The translations under genes and the position numbers were made by a program. The notes under the pieces were generated by a model. It was not told the DNA's origin. It ran no database searches and was given only the letters and a program-made list of their open reading frames with translations. Positions 1 to 13,200 of a stretch of DNA of 64,000 bases are shown in pieces (the first letter of the stretch is position 1; each line of letters starts with the position of its first letter). Source of the DNA: Euglena gracilis (lineage: Eukaryota; Euglenida; Euglenophyceae; Euglenales); contig CP154954.1 in NCBI GenBank assembly GCA_039621445.1, forward strand, positions 28,638,417 to 28,702,416, written 5' to 3'.

Positions 1-3000
1 AACGCCTTAAAATTTGAAAATTTACACCTTAAAAATATATCCCCTGGTCTACGGTTGTACAGGAAAGCCTGGGGGGGGGGGTCGAACCCCCCCCAACCAC
101 CACAGCACCTGCGCAGGGAAAAACTCCTTTGGCGCCGAAGGACAATTTCAACAAAAAATCAGCGCCCCTGGATATACAGGAAGGCCTGGTGGGGGGGGGG
201 GTCGGCCCCTCCCCAACCACCAGGAAGGGGGACTGTCGACCCCCCCCACCCACCACCCATAGGGTTGCGGGGATTCCCGCACAGCCCTGCCCTGGTTCAA
301 ACAAACAGACATGCAGCCAAGATGACCAACTTTTGGCCAAAATTTTTCCGAAACCCCAAAATCAACCCAGATGCCGTTTTGGGCACCTTTGGCAAACTTG
401 CGAAAATTTCCAAAATTATTTCGGTGCAAATCGCCTAAATAAAACTTGACCTTGGGGTGGGGTCCGGCCACAGCGGGGTCTGGCAGTCAAGAAGGGGTGA
501 TACCCTCCTTATGTAGAACCAAACCTCCACAGGGATTGATGGGAAGCCCGTCGGTATCGAATCAGGCAGTGGGGGGTTGCCGACCCTCCCCCCCTGGATG
601 TTGGGGTGTATCCAGACCCTCCTCGGCAGGTTTCAAAAATGGCAATTTTTTCCCGCGCTGCGCGCCGGAAAATGAACAAAAAAACAACTTCCTCCCTCAT
701 TTTTGAGCATATTGCCAATTTTTTTGATGGTTTGGTGTTTTCCGCATGAGGAGCGTTCAAAAAAATTCAAAAAATGAGCATTCTGTATTCATTTTTAAAG
801 CAAAATCAGGCATTTTTGAAGCGACCCCCAGAGGTCCGTGTCCCATCCCAGGGTCAGCCCGACCCCCCAGGATGGTCACCCCAGAATCCGCTCAAAGCCC
901 TCAGAAGGGGCTATTCCCTTCCGGGCCCAAGGGTTTTGGGGGGAGAGTCTGTCGTGAGATAACAGACAAAAATTTTGGGCTATTTCAGGAGTAGGGTCAG
1001 GGTAAGGATTTTAGCTTGACCCTGACTTCGATGCAAACACGTGTCCAGAACGCTGGTTCGGGCGGCAACCTGAACCGGCGTTCTGAGTGTTTGCCCGTCC
1101 TCAAAACCAAAAATTTCCGGGTCAATGTCAGTTTCGAGGTGCTTTTGCTCACCGACCGGGTTCCTACAACCCCGACGGGGGGGGGGGGCATACACACCCC
1201 CTGACCTGAAAAAACCCCTGTTTTCCTAAGGTCACCTACAACCCCGACCACGGGGGGCGGTCATGCACACCCCCTGATCTACAACCCCCGACCGGGGGTT
1301 AGGGGTGGTCGTTGGGCAAAGGGGGGGTACCCACCCTGTCCTCTTGTCCACCGACCACCCCTATATACCGACCATTGCTTAAGCCCCCGGCCGGGGGTGA
1401 CCATCTGGTCAGGCCATTGCTTAAGCCCCGGGAGGCAGGGGTCCACTGGCTAGCCATTTTGCTGGACACGGGAAAACAGCCACCAGCCAGCCCCCTGTGT
1501 GCACTGTGGCTGCCTTTTTGGTGCCCTTTACCCCTTCGTCCGACCTGGCCACCAGCCCCGGGGGGGGGGGGGTCCAGGGTCCCCCTGATGGTGTGTGCAC
1601 ACCATCACCACCGCCAATGCAGGGGGGGGGGGTAGTCAACCCCCCCCCCACACCACCACCCTGGCGGTTTGGCCGATTCCCGTTCTGCCCTAGGTTTGAC
1701 CCACCAATTTTCAGGTGTCCTATTATGCCCACTATTATTACTGTAAGACCTCCCCAAAAGGAAGCCCCCCCCCCCCCACTGGGCCGACAAAGAGAAAATC
1801 AAAAAAATCAAGACCCCCCGCCAATTCCAGACTCCCACTGACGGTGCAAAGACTCCCACTGACTCTGGAGATGAAAATTTTTCCTGGATTACAATTATTT
1901 GACACTTTTGAAGCACAACAACACTGGGGGAATTCAATTTATAACACACATGACACATGTTGTTGACACATGGCGTGGAGCACAGATGAAAAATTTTGGG
2001 TGTTTTTGGAAACCTGGAAAATGAGCTTTTTTGGGGCCTGGCCCAAATTTTGGGTCAGGTCTTATTTGGGGGACCACTTTCAGGCTCGCGGTGCCCTGGA
2101 GTGCCTCATCTGGCAAACACAACCCCCCCCACCCAGACCCATTCCGTGCGGTGTTGGGAAGTGTTTAATCACCATATCCCTAACATGTCGGACTATTGCT
2201 CTTTTGTTAATTCTGGTATACTCATTCTGCAAAATTCCTCTAGAAAATGCCCCAATTTTCTGAACGCTTTTGGAAAAAAAATTGATGGAACCCCTAAACG
2301 ACCGCCCTTTGGCCAGAGGGGCGTACTGCCTCACACTCGCATCCCACTGATGCAACGTTCCTTTTGTTTGTTTGTACTCAGTGCACTCGAGGAACTGGAC
2401 TCAAATGGTGTCAGTAATTAAAAGGATCAAAAAAAAGCATTTTTGGACACTTTGGCGATGATCCAAAGGTGCCAGGATCCCTTCCCCAATGAGGATTTGT
2501 TTTCCCGAGGAATTCTGAATTATGTTGCCCTATTTTTTCTGTTGGTTTCCAGTTGAATGTGCTGGCAGAGGTTTTTTTTTTCTTCATGAAAGAGCATCCC
2601 TGCCCCATCCTGGGGAGGTTCAGGTTCCCAGGGGGTACCCTTTCCAGGACACCTTTCCAGGAGGCATTTTTATCCTGTGGTGTTTCATGCTGGGCAAGCT
2701 ACAGCATTTAGGCATTTTCCCCAGAGAATTTGTCGGACACGTTTGAATCTTTGGAGTCCATCTTTGGAGTCCATCCGATTGGGGTGAGAAGTTTCACAGC
2801 ACAGGGGGGGGGGGACAACAACTGCCCAGGGGTAACATGTTGGGGCCCTCAGGGGTGCATAAAATACTTTTTTTTTCTGGCACACTGACACTCACAACCT
2901 CGGTATGAGGCCCTGCAGCAAATTTTTATTTGCAAATCTCAACACAGAATGCCTCACTGTTTTCAGCAACACGTTAGCACACCATGGCCGCATTATGCCC

Positions 3001-3026
3001 CACAGTGAGGCGGTGTTGAGCATAAA
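1..3026. other. Repeat-rich intergenic DNA, no gene seen
   Basis: No open frame here has recognisable homology. The sequence is made of short units in which a G tract and a C tract face each other, for example around 62-110 and 180-250, where two similar units both follow 'AGGAA(A/G)GCCTGG'. Similar units occur around 1170-1290 with 'CCCCGACC'. At 1975-2060 there is a stretch resembling 16180-16260 and 48095-48170 ('AAATTTTGGGTG...GGAAACCTGGAAAATGA'). It lies downstream of the UGDH stop codon and probably includes degraded miniature elements. Confidence 0.5.
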
Positions 3027-3370
3027 CCCCCCAAATAATAAACCCCCCCTGAGGACCGATTTCGGCCGCCCAAATAATAAACCCCCCCCTCTGGCAGGTG
3101 TGAGGGCAAAGAAAAAAAGGGTCAAAAATTAGCAGAAATGTTGCAAAAAATCACAAAAATGGATCAAATTGGTGCAGAAAATATGCCAAAAAAGCACCCA
3201 TTTTTTTTTAAAAAAAGCCCAAAAATGCCAAAAAAAGTGACCATTGGAGCCTGTGGAGGGGTTTTCGGGTCAATTTTTGTCTTCGAAATTTTTGCCCAAA
3301 TAATAAACCCCCCCTGGACCCCAACTTTGGGTGCCCAAATAATAAACCAGGGGGGTTATTATTTGGGCGT
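3027..3370. repeat. Short TIR element, AAATAATAAACCCCCC ends
   Basis: 'CCAAATAATAAACCCCCCC' occurs near 3028-3050, again near 3070-3090 and 3298-3315, and then in reverse complement at about 3350-3370 ('GGGGGGTTATTATTTGGGC'). This gives an inverted-repeat unit of about 340 bp, with extra internal copies of the end. No coding frame is evident. A related end may be present at 34170-34195. Confidence 0.5.
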
Positions 3371-3489
3371 GTTAATTGCATTTGCAAAGCCTCTGGAAAG
3401 AAAATGCAAAAAAGGACATCCAAAGGACATCCAATCACAGTGCAATCGCAATTGGAACCGCAGTGTAGGGACCTTCCGTCCAAAACCCG

Positions 3490-3928
3490 GGGGGGGGGAA
3501 TTGATATCGGAGGCCTTCGTAAAAATTGCGGAAAATTTGTGAAAATTGTGGAAAATTTGCGGAAAAATTGATATCGGGAATATACACATTTCTGCTTGAG
3601 GGGACTTAGAAATTTTTCAATTGTGAGGTTCAGAACACCACAACACCCACGTCGATGCAGGCGAGCACAAATCAACACGCTTGAAGGTCTTGCACAGGTA
3701 GGACGCACCCAATCCTGTGACCAGTGGTGCACTTGTGAGAAAGATTGGTAAACTGGGGGGAACAAAACATAATAGCACACCTGTTGATCCATTTGAAGAA
3801 TGGCTTGAACTCATCTTCCATCTTCGGTGGTGGGAAAAAAATTCTGCGAAAAAAAAAATGCAAAAAAACTGCGGAAAAATTGCGGAAAAATTGCGGAAAA
3901 ATTGCGGATATCAAATCCCCCCCCCCTG
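3490..3928. mobile_element. GATATC/GCGG repeat family, copy 1 (hAT-like MITE)
   Basis: Both ends carry G or C tracts followed by TTGATATC-like sequence and tandem 'TTGCGGAAAAA' units in inverted orientation. The core of about 300 bp (CATTTCTGCTTG... to ...TCTTCGGTGGTG) is nearly identical to the copies at 37392-37912 (inverted) and 51930-52440. The right end is CCTG followed by CAAAACCA, and the left end (CGGGG) is preceded by CAAAACC, which fits a target duplication of about 7 bp. The open frames in the core differ between copies, so this looks non-autonomous. Confidence 0.6.
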
Positions 3929-3988
3929 CAAAACCAGCCCCACTTGGTGCCTGGGGAGGGGGAATTCTCAGGAGCAGTACATTTCTGT

Positions 3989-4059
3989 TGTGGCACACAC
4001 ACACACACACTCACACACACACAAACACCCACCCACCCACCCACACCCACACACATGCA
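3989..4059. repeat. CA / CCCA microsatellite
   Basis: An imperfect run of CACACA followed by CCCACCCA-type units. It lies about 90 bp past the UGDH stop codon, so it may be in the 3' untranslated region or just beyond it. Confidence 0.8.
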
Positions 4060-4146
4060 GCCTTCCCCATCTGAGAGGGGCAGTCCGGTGAGAGGGGGCG
4101 ACGGAATGAGCGGACGCCATCAGGGGCAGATGGATAAGGATAGTGC

Positions 4147-4213
4147 TCAATTGTACCGCTGGGCCTTTGTCCGGCCGATGGAAAAGACATCAAAGCCGAT
4201 TTCCCGCAGGGCC
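4147..4213 (-). CDS. UGDH: UGDH exon 13 (stop codon)
   Basis: 67 nt encoding [21 protein letters not shown] followed by TGA at 4149-4147. The short tail after FSIG is like plant and protist UGDH and lacks the longer animal tail. Confidence 0.92.
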
Positions 4214-7200
4214 GGCTCCAGGCCGTGGCTTCTCCACGTAGCCGTGCGGGAAACTTCTGGAGAGGGCTGCCCCCCCCCCCAGGGTTTGATATAAAGGCGG
4301 GGGGGGGGGGTCGGACCTCCCCTCCGGTGCAGGAGGGGGGAGGTGGGGTGCCCCCCCACCTAAACAGTGGCGCAGTCCGGCTGACTGATTTTCGGCGAGC
4401 GCGAAGCGGCGGGCCAAAAAAAATTAACCCCAAATGGCAAACATGTCATTTTGGACACTTTTTGGGCGAAATTTGTCAAAATTTTCCAGCGCAAAGTGAA
4501 AAGTGTCAGAAGGAAAATTAAACTATGTTTTTTGATTTTTTGGGGGAGGGTTGGTCTGGAACCCCTCCCTTGGCAGGGGGAGGGTGTCCGACCCATACCA
4601 TTACTTGGCGACCCGGGGGGTCACTTTCCACTCTGAAAAAAACCGGTCAGTCACTTTTTCCGAAAAAGCAGTCAGTCACTTTACCCCCCGGGCGGGGGGG
4701 GGCACTCTTGAATATGCAATGAACATTTGCCAAGAAATCTCAAAAAATCCAAAAAAATTCCGGCGCCTTTGGTGCCAGGCCTGCCCCCCCCCCCGGGGGG
4801 TCTTGGCCAGAAAACCAGTCAGTTCCCTCTGAAAAAACCAATCAGTCACCCCCCGGGGGGGGGGGGGTAGTTGGACAGGTGTTAAGCAATGGCATGGTCC
4901 GACCCCCTGTTCCAGGAGGGGAGGCACCCCACCCCACCTAAACCCCGCATACCCTCTGTATATTGAACCTTGCCCCCCCAGCAATTGTCACACAACAATT
5001 TAGCCAGCAGATGTGGGGGGGGGGCTGACAAATTGGGGGACGGCAAAAAGGCAGGCAGAGGGGGTGACATTTGCCCACTGGGGTAGACGAATAATCAGTA
5101 ACCTTCCGATCTCTTGAAAACACTTTTGATCCCTTCAAGCACATTCTTGAGCATTCAAATCCCGAGTTCATGCGTACATCCAGAGATTGATCAACCAAAA
5201 CTTCCAAAGACTCCATCTTTTGGTGCATTTTTTGCCATTGGCAAATTGCCAAAAGTTGAGGGGGTGACAGTTGCCGCCGGGGAGGTATTACCATGCGGTC
5301 TGGACACAGAAGGGAGGTTCATCGTATCCCCCACCCGGAGCAATGGCCTGACCTTCAGGTCCAGGTACCCACGCCCATCAAACAGGAAGGCGGGCTTCGT
5401 CATCTCCTTGAAGATCTGCTGGTAATCCAGCGTCTTGAACTCGTCCCATTCGGTCTTCGGTAGGGAAGTTCAACCGTCCGGGTCAGCAAGCTTTACTGGG
5501 AGAGGGTTCAGCGCCGTCCTGGTGGGGACTCTGCGAAAGCTGAACAGAGAGAGAGAGAGTCAAATTTCCAGGGACAATCTTCAATCGGGGTCACAATCAA
5601 CCGTGGGAGCTGTTTGTCTGGGCCGACAACATGGCCCCCAAGCCAAACAAATCTATGGCCCCCAAGCCCAACAAATCTGACACAAAAAAAAACAACTGAT
5701 CAGTGGTGGTGAGGTGGCGATTTGCACTTCCCTCGCCAACACCACAATGGCGTGGGCATTCTTACACGCCTCCACGGCCGACTTCTCAATCCGGTAATTA
5801 GACTTTATTTGGTTCAGCAGGTGCTGGTTGCCCTCTGCCACCTCGTTCAGGTCTTGAAGCATTTGCTCCTCAGTGACCTTAGGGTCATGGCAGGGATAGG
5901 TGCCAAGGCTCGTGTAGCCCAGAGGTAAGAACTCCAGTTGGGAACGTCAAGGGTAACCGCCTTACCTGGCTTGTGGTCGTATGGGAAACCTTGGGGCAGG
6001 TTTTATTTTCACCAACCTGGGGGGGTGCATTGTGCTATGGTTGCCTGCCCATAACCAGGCATCATCATTTTTTAAGGTGTCTTTAAAAACGTTAAAATGC
6101 CTTAAAATGTGCCTTAAATTTTTGGGCCAAAATGCCTTGAAAGTCTTAGAATGCCTTGCACCAGGGTGGGCAGGCTTCTTTTTAAAAAAAACAAAAAAAA
6201 AAAAAAAAAAAAATTAATGAAAAAAAAAAAAAAAAAAAAAAAAAATAAAAAAAAAAACAAAAAAAATAAAAAAATTCCCCCTTCCCCCCCAGACGCGTCT
6301 GAGGCCATTTCCCAAAGAAAAAAACTTTCGGCGCTTTGCGCTGAAACCCATACCTTGTAGCAGCCCCGCGCTTCTATCGGGGGGGGGGGGGGAGGCTTCC
6401 GGCCATGGTCAACCATGGCCAAGCCATTGCATCACCCCCCCTTTAAAAGATTTTCATCCAGAGGTTGGCCCGACCCTTTGGTTGGCCCATGCGACATCTA
6501 TGCTTAGGTTTCGGAACCACCTTTGGCCAAAGTTTGTGTTGCATCAAAATTGTGATTGTATGAACAAAAAGTCCCAAAATCAAATGTATTTGTGGTTAAT
6601 TGAAGGAATAGGGTCAGGGACTCTATTCCAATTAGGGCGTCAATTCAGCCAAAGAGGGGGAGGCCAGCAGGGGCCCGTGCAAATGTGGAATCAGGGGATT
6701 TTTAAGACCGAGGGCGGGGTCCCCACCCCCTGGGGGGGGGGCCCGGGCCCGGGGGGGGGGGGGTCCCGGGGGGACCCACAAAAAAATGGTCGAAAAATCG
6801 CGAGAAATGCTAAAAATAGCATCTTTTCAAAAAATTTCGGCACCTTCAACGCCGAAAAGGAAATCCCACCCCCCTCCAGGGGCCCCCCCCCCCCCCCCCG
6901 GGGCCGGACCCATCCCCCCCTGCACTCCCCACACTTCTCCCCACCCCTACACCAATGCCCAAAAAGAGGAGGAATTTCATTTTATTTTTTTTCATCCTCA
7001 CACCTCCAACAAGAAAAAGGAAACAACAGGAAAAAACAATTTTGGCAGTCTCTGCCCCAGTCCCCCAAAAAAGATTCTTTTTTTGCCCCAACCCCCAATA
7101 AATTTTTTCCTCTCGGAACGTAGTTTTTTTTTTGCTTTTGGAGGTGCAAAATGGGCCAAAATAGACAAAAAAAAAAAAAAAAAAAAAAAAACAAAGAAAA

Positions 7201-10200
7201 AAAAAAAAAGGAAAAAATAGACAAAAGTGAGTCAGAGAATCGCCGGAGCCAGATTTTTTTTGTCCTCGTGTTTTTGCTTCCAATGAGCAAAAGAGTTCCC
7301 ACGCCGGTTGGAAAAGGCTACCGGTTGACCCCCTTGGGGTCCCCCGGCTGGAACTGGGTTCGGCTGGGGTCGAATCAAAAAATCGAAGTCCCTGGAAAAC
7401 AAATACAACTTGTTGATGAGATGGTCTGGGAAAAGGCTGCTGGCCAACTGGAGGCCCCCCCCGGGTCCACTGACAGGTCCAATGACAAAGAATATCCCCC
7501 AGAGGAAACGACCTGTCAGCGAAGGTGCCGAATATTTGCAGAATTTGCCACCAGAATATCTGCAATCTCCTGCTGGGGGATGGTCATACGACCAAAGTGC
7601 CAAAACCCCTGCTTCTGTAAAGCTTTTTTTTTAGGTAACCCAAACCCCTGGCCAGGGGGTGGGTGTCGCACGCACCCCCTGACCTAACCCCGACCAGGGG
7701 TGGTCAGTAAACAGGGGGGTTGGTGGGCAGGGGGGGGGGTTTAAAAAGAATCTTCGGAATAACAAAAAAAACAGGTGGTGACACAACTTGGCACCGTGTC
7801 CCTGGGTGTAGCAGTGGACCAGTGCTCCGTCATCCAGGAGCGAGCTGCACACTGGAATGGCGGAGCTCTCCCGCGTATCGCCCGTGTCCTTCTTGAAGGC
7901 AAAGCCCAACACTGCAATCTTCTTGTTGGTCACTGTGTCAAACATGGTCCGCACGATCATCTCCACAAAGCGCCGGCGTTGATAGTCATTCATCGCTGCT
8001 TCCACTCCTGCGCTGAAACAGGAAGTGGAACTCGGTGCACTTTCGATCCGTTTCAAAAAGGCTCAAAACTCCTGGACAACTTTGTGCTGTGGGGAAAAAG
8101 GTTGAAAAATGGGAAGCAGACTATTTCTTACCGACCAGAGGGAGGGGGGGGTGCTATAGGGTGGGGTGCGGGGGTGCTATAGCGTGCCTGCCCCTAGCAG
8201 GCACACCCCCCCCCGGGGGGATAGGGGTCCGGGGGGGGGGGACCCAGAAAATTTTCATTGAAAATGGCCTTTTCCGGGCCCCCGGCGCCAAAGGCGCCGG
8301 GGTCGGAGGGGGGTGCCTGCTAGGGGCAGGCACCCCCCAAAATCCTACTCCCCCCCCGGGGGGGTCAGCTCAGGTGCTATGGGGTGCCTGCCCCTAGCAC
8401 CCCTCCCCGTGGGGTAGGCACCCGACTAAGCACAAGCCTGGTGCCTGCCCCAGCACCCCCCCCCCCCGTGACCCCCCCCGTGGGGTCGGCACCTCACTTA
8501 AAAAGAAAAGCCTGATGGGAAGAAGAAAATTCAATTTTCTAGAATTGTTGACGGCCATGTTGTTGGAGGATCTGGCTGGCGAAGGAATTCCTGGCAATTG
8601 CCAGTGCAGTGAAAAAATGTCTCAGTGAAGGGGTGGTCACCACGCTGTACCAATAATCCCCCACCTCGTGCAGCCCCAAAGAATTGGATAGGTAGACCAG
8701 GTTCAGGATGTCCTTCTGAAAGCAGGAGCCACCAAATCCAACGGACGCCTTGAGAAACTTCCGGCCAGGCAGGTCCTGTGTTAAGATCCGGGGTTTCTGG
8801 CTTCTGGGTGCCTGTCCATGACAACGTTTCGGACAGCAGTCACTGGGATTTTGGGGTGGGCCCGTCACCTTTTTAAGAAGTAAACCCCGGAGCTTTTTAA
8901 ATTTTAATTTGTTGGGTAATCATGTCTCCTGTGGCAAATGTGTTGCAACTCTGGTGTGAACGCCCTTTTTGTGCAACACAAACCAACAAAACGACGGCGC
9001 GGTTTGCGTTGTAATGTAGTGTGGTGTGGTGTGGTGTGGTGTTTTGGGTTGAGTTGCCTTGTGTTGTGTTGTGTTGTATCGACAGCATCGGCCCGGTTGG
9101 GGCCAATGCGAGAGTCCCGGCCGATGGCGAACGCGACCTCGTCGATGTCCGCCCCGGTGGCCTCGCAGACGGCGGAGATGGAGTTGATGGAGGAGATGCG
9201 CTGCGCCAGAAACGCGTTGGCGGTGAGCTTGCTGAGCTCGCTGGACCACTGGTTGGTGGTCAGGATCCGCTCCCGCAGAGGCAGCTGACCTTGGGGGGAG
9301 GGGGACTGGCGCGCCCACTCAGGACCAGAATTGCAAAAAGAAAAATCCCGGCCATCATCAGATTGTCAGGGGCAGGGCCAGGGACGCATGGGAGGCCTTG
9401 AGGGGCGGGGGGGTCGGACTCCCTCCCTCCAACCTCGTCACTGAAATGGGACCATTTTTTTTTCAGTTTGTGGACGGGCAAAGGTACGGATACCAGTCCA
9501 AAATTGTTGGAAAATCCCTGATTCCATTTGAAAACAGACCAAACCCCCCCCCAAAAAATACGTTTGACCGTTTTTTTTATGTGGAAGACACCAAAACATC
9601 CAAAAATGGGTGGGCAATATGCTCAAAAGTGAGGAAGAAGGTGAAAATTATTCACTTTCCAGTGCAGTGCCGGAAGGAAAACAGCTATTTTATGGAACCT
9701 GCTGCACACCCCTCCAACAACGGGGGGGGGGGTCCGGACCCCCAACCACCTGCCTCAAAACCAAAGGGCTTCCCAACTATCCCTGGGCAGGGCTGCAGCA
9801 GGGTGTGCCACCACGAACGGAGCTCCCCTCCCGGGTTTGATATAATGGCAGGCACTGGGGGGAACCCCCCCCCTCCAGGCATCGCCCCCACTGTTTTTGT
9901 GGAGGGTCCGAATTACCGCCTTTCCAGCAAGAAGCACGAAGCACCGGAGAGAAATTTTTCCCGCGTAATTACACTCAGGGGGGGGGGAAATGCGCTCGCC
10001 CGGCCTCGGAAAAAATGTGCAAAAAAAATGCGCAAAAAATGCGCATTTTTGGAAAAAATGCGCAAAAATGTGCAAAATCCGAGGAAAAATGCGCAAAAAT
10101 CACGAAACTGCAAAAATTACCCAAAAACATGCAAAAATGGCACCAAATTTGAAGAAATTATGTAGAATAATGAGGGAAAAATGTACGTTTCAAAAAAGTC

Positions 10201-13200
10201 AAAAATTTCAAATTTTTGCAAAAAATTGCAAAAATGGTCAAAAAATGCGAAAATTTTGGAAAATCACAAAAAAGGGGACCTAGGATCAAAGAAACACACA
10301 AAACTGGAAACCATCAATGGATGGAAATGGAAGTTGAAATGAAACTATGTGCAACCAAAATCAGCTGTGCGGCACCCATCGTGCATAGACAGAGCAGAGG
10401 AGCTCACAGGCCTTCTGCCCGCTGGGTGTTTGAGACCCACCGATCAGCGCCAGGCATTATTATTATATATTATCATCATTAAAAGTACCTTGAAAAAGCC
10501 TTAAAATACCTTAAAATGCACCTTAAATTTTGGCCAGAATGCCTTAAAATGCGTTAAAATGACTTAAGAAATGAGACCAGCAGAATCTTCTCCGACCGAG
10601 CAAAAATGAAACGCAAAATCTCGGCAAAACAGGCCGAATTCGGGAAGAAAAATGATCTCTGGCATCGCTGAAACATTGTCTATCCAACCAAAACTCAAAA
10701 ACTGCGTTTTTCGACTTTCCTTGATTTTGGACCACGTGCGAAATCAAAACGTTGGTTAGATGCCCGGATCGCCCATGGACCACCCTGGAAAATTGTGCCT
10801 TAAAATTCCTTAGAATGCCTAAAAGTGTTGGAAAAAATTTGACCCTAAAATAAACATATATAATACATGATATATATATATATATATATTATATTGCATA
10901 TGTAAAAGATATATGCAAAATAATGCCTGATCAACACACGGTCGGGTTTCAGAAGATCCTCAATGGCTGTCCCCTCGGCAAGAAACTCGCCAGCACGTCA
11001 GCACTCAGACTGATGACACCGATGTGGTGTGTTGACTCTGACAAGGCATCTGTCGGTGGGAAAAAAATGGACCAGGATTGTCATGAACCAACTTTTGAGA
11101 AAAGGATGACCGGTGAAAAATGGTGGCGAAAAAAATGGGAGCACTGGTGTGCTCTGGGTTTGACAGTACTTCAAATGTGGCAGAGGTGTCAGCACCAGGG
11201 ATTGACAAGAACATAATTTGGGAGTCAAACACCCCATCAGTGGCACACAACAGTGACACAATGGAGCAAACCCATGGCCAATGGATGGGGTAACTCAACC
11301 CTCTGGGTATAGGGCAATCAAAAAAAATTATAACAAACAAACTTTCTGGGTGTTTTGGTAAAACACCCAGAAAATTTCCAGATGCTTCTTTGCCATAATT
11401 TCATATTCCTAATTCTGGAGTGATGTGCTGCTAAATTTGCCAACCTGCTTTCAAAATCCAGGTTTGGTTCTCAATATTTGTGATTTTTGTTGGACTTGAC
11501 ACGAAAGAGGGGTAATCAAGGAAAGTGGAGAGCATTTTTAATGCCCAAAACATGTGAACAGAGTATAGCCAATGATTACAGCCATGGGTCGTTGTGGGTC
11601 GTCAGGGTTGAATCAGAGAGGGTCATTGCCAGAGTGTGTCCTATGTGGGTCTATGGGTGTGTGTCCTATGTGGGTCCAGAGTGTGTCCTATGTGGGTCCA
11701 ATGTGTGACCTATGTGGGTCGCAGATAGGGGTTTTTTGAGGCAATCATCAAAAGAAAAGTCATGGAGGTTCCTTATGGTGCCCTCCTCTGCTTAGAAGCG
11801 GTCCATCCACTCGCATTTCATTTTCATGTGACTCAGCTTCCACACTCCCAGAGCTTCTTGCATGCAATAGGTGCAAAGTGGGGGGATCGTTACAAAAGGC
11901 AATTGTTCGAAACGGTGCGCGGTCGACCTCCTTACGTCAAACCCTGATCAGCACTGCATGCCTTCAAGACTCGCTCAATGGCAACGCTGCAGCGAACAGG
12001 CACTGTGGACTTCTCCACAACCACCTTGTTGCCAGACTTCACAGTCCTTGCAAGGAGGATTTAATCTTCAGAGGGGCCATGGATTGCCGACCAATTGTGC
12101 TCCCCCGGCTTCTTTTAAAGACCCCCCACCCAGCCCAGCAGGGGACCGCCTTGCCCAATTTTTTTCTGGTGCTTCTCTCCGGAACCCATGCCCAAGCTTC
12201 CGCAGGGACACCCCCCCCCCACATAAGGGACCGGACCATACCATTGTTTACCGACCCCCTTACTTACTTTCCACTTTCAAAAAACCAATCAGTCACTTTT
12301 CAAAAACCAGTCACCCACTTCCCACCTCCTTCCTGGGGGAGGGGGTTGGTCACTTTGGCTACTCGGCCAAAATTTGCCAAAAATCAAAACATTTTTAGTC
12401 AAAAAAAAAAATCCGGCGCCTTTGGCGCCAGGTGGCCACGTCGGCCAATCCTGACAACCCCCCCAGGGCAGAACGGGAAGGCCTGGTGGGGGGGGGGGTC
12501 GACCCCCCCACCCGGGAGGTGGGGGGGGGGTCGACCCCCCCCACCCACTACAGCGTTTTCACCGATTTCAGGAAAAAGGGGATATTGGCCGGGAAGATTT
12601 TTGAATTTTTTTTTTGAAAAATGAACCCAAAACACATGATTTTTTGATGGAAACCCACATTTTTTTCACAAAAAAATATCAAAAAATTTCAGGGTTAAAA
12701 TTGGTAGTTTTTAGGAGGGGGGTGAAAAAAACGAACGTCAAAAAAAGTGGACAAAATTTTGGCACAATCAAATTTTACTGCCATTTTTTCTCGTTGAAAA
12801 TTTTTGGACTTTCAATGGCATTTTTTCTGCTTCAAAACCTCTCAAAATCAACATTTTGAGAAAATGTTGAACTTTTGGAAGGTGTGAGAAAATGCGGTTT
12901 TTGGGTGTTTTTGGGGGGGACCCCCTATATGGGTCCCAAAACGGGTCAAAAAAACACCCGGCGCCGGAAAATTTTTTTCGGGTCCAAAAATTGGTGCTCC
13001 CGGAAATACGGGAAGAGGTGGTGGGGGGGGGTGGTCGACCCCCCCACCCACGGGGGGGGGGGGGGGGAGCTCGGCCGGACCCACCGGGGGTCCACAAGTT
13101 AAAAAAAACCCCTGGTGTCCTTCCAAGCTTACCTCCCCTCTTGAAAGGAGTTACCAATTTTGTCAGGCATATAGCGTACCACCAGGGGAAAGAATCCCCT

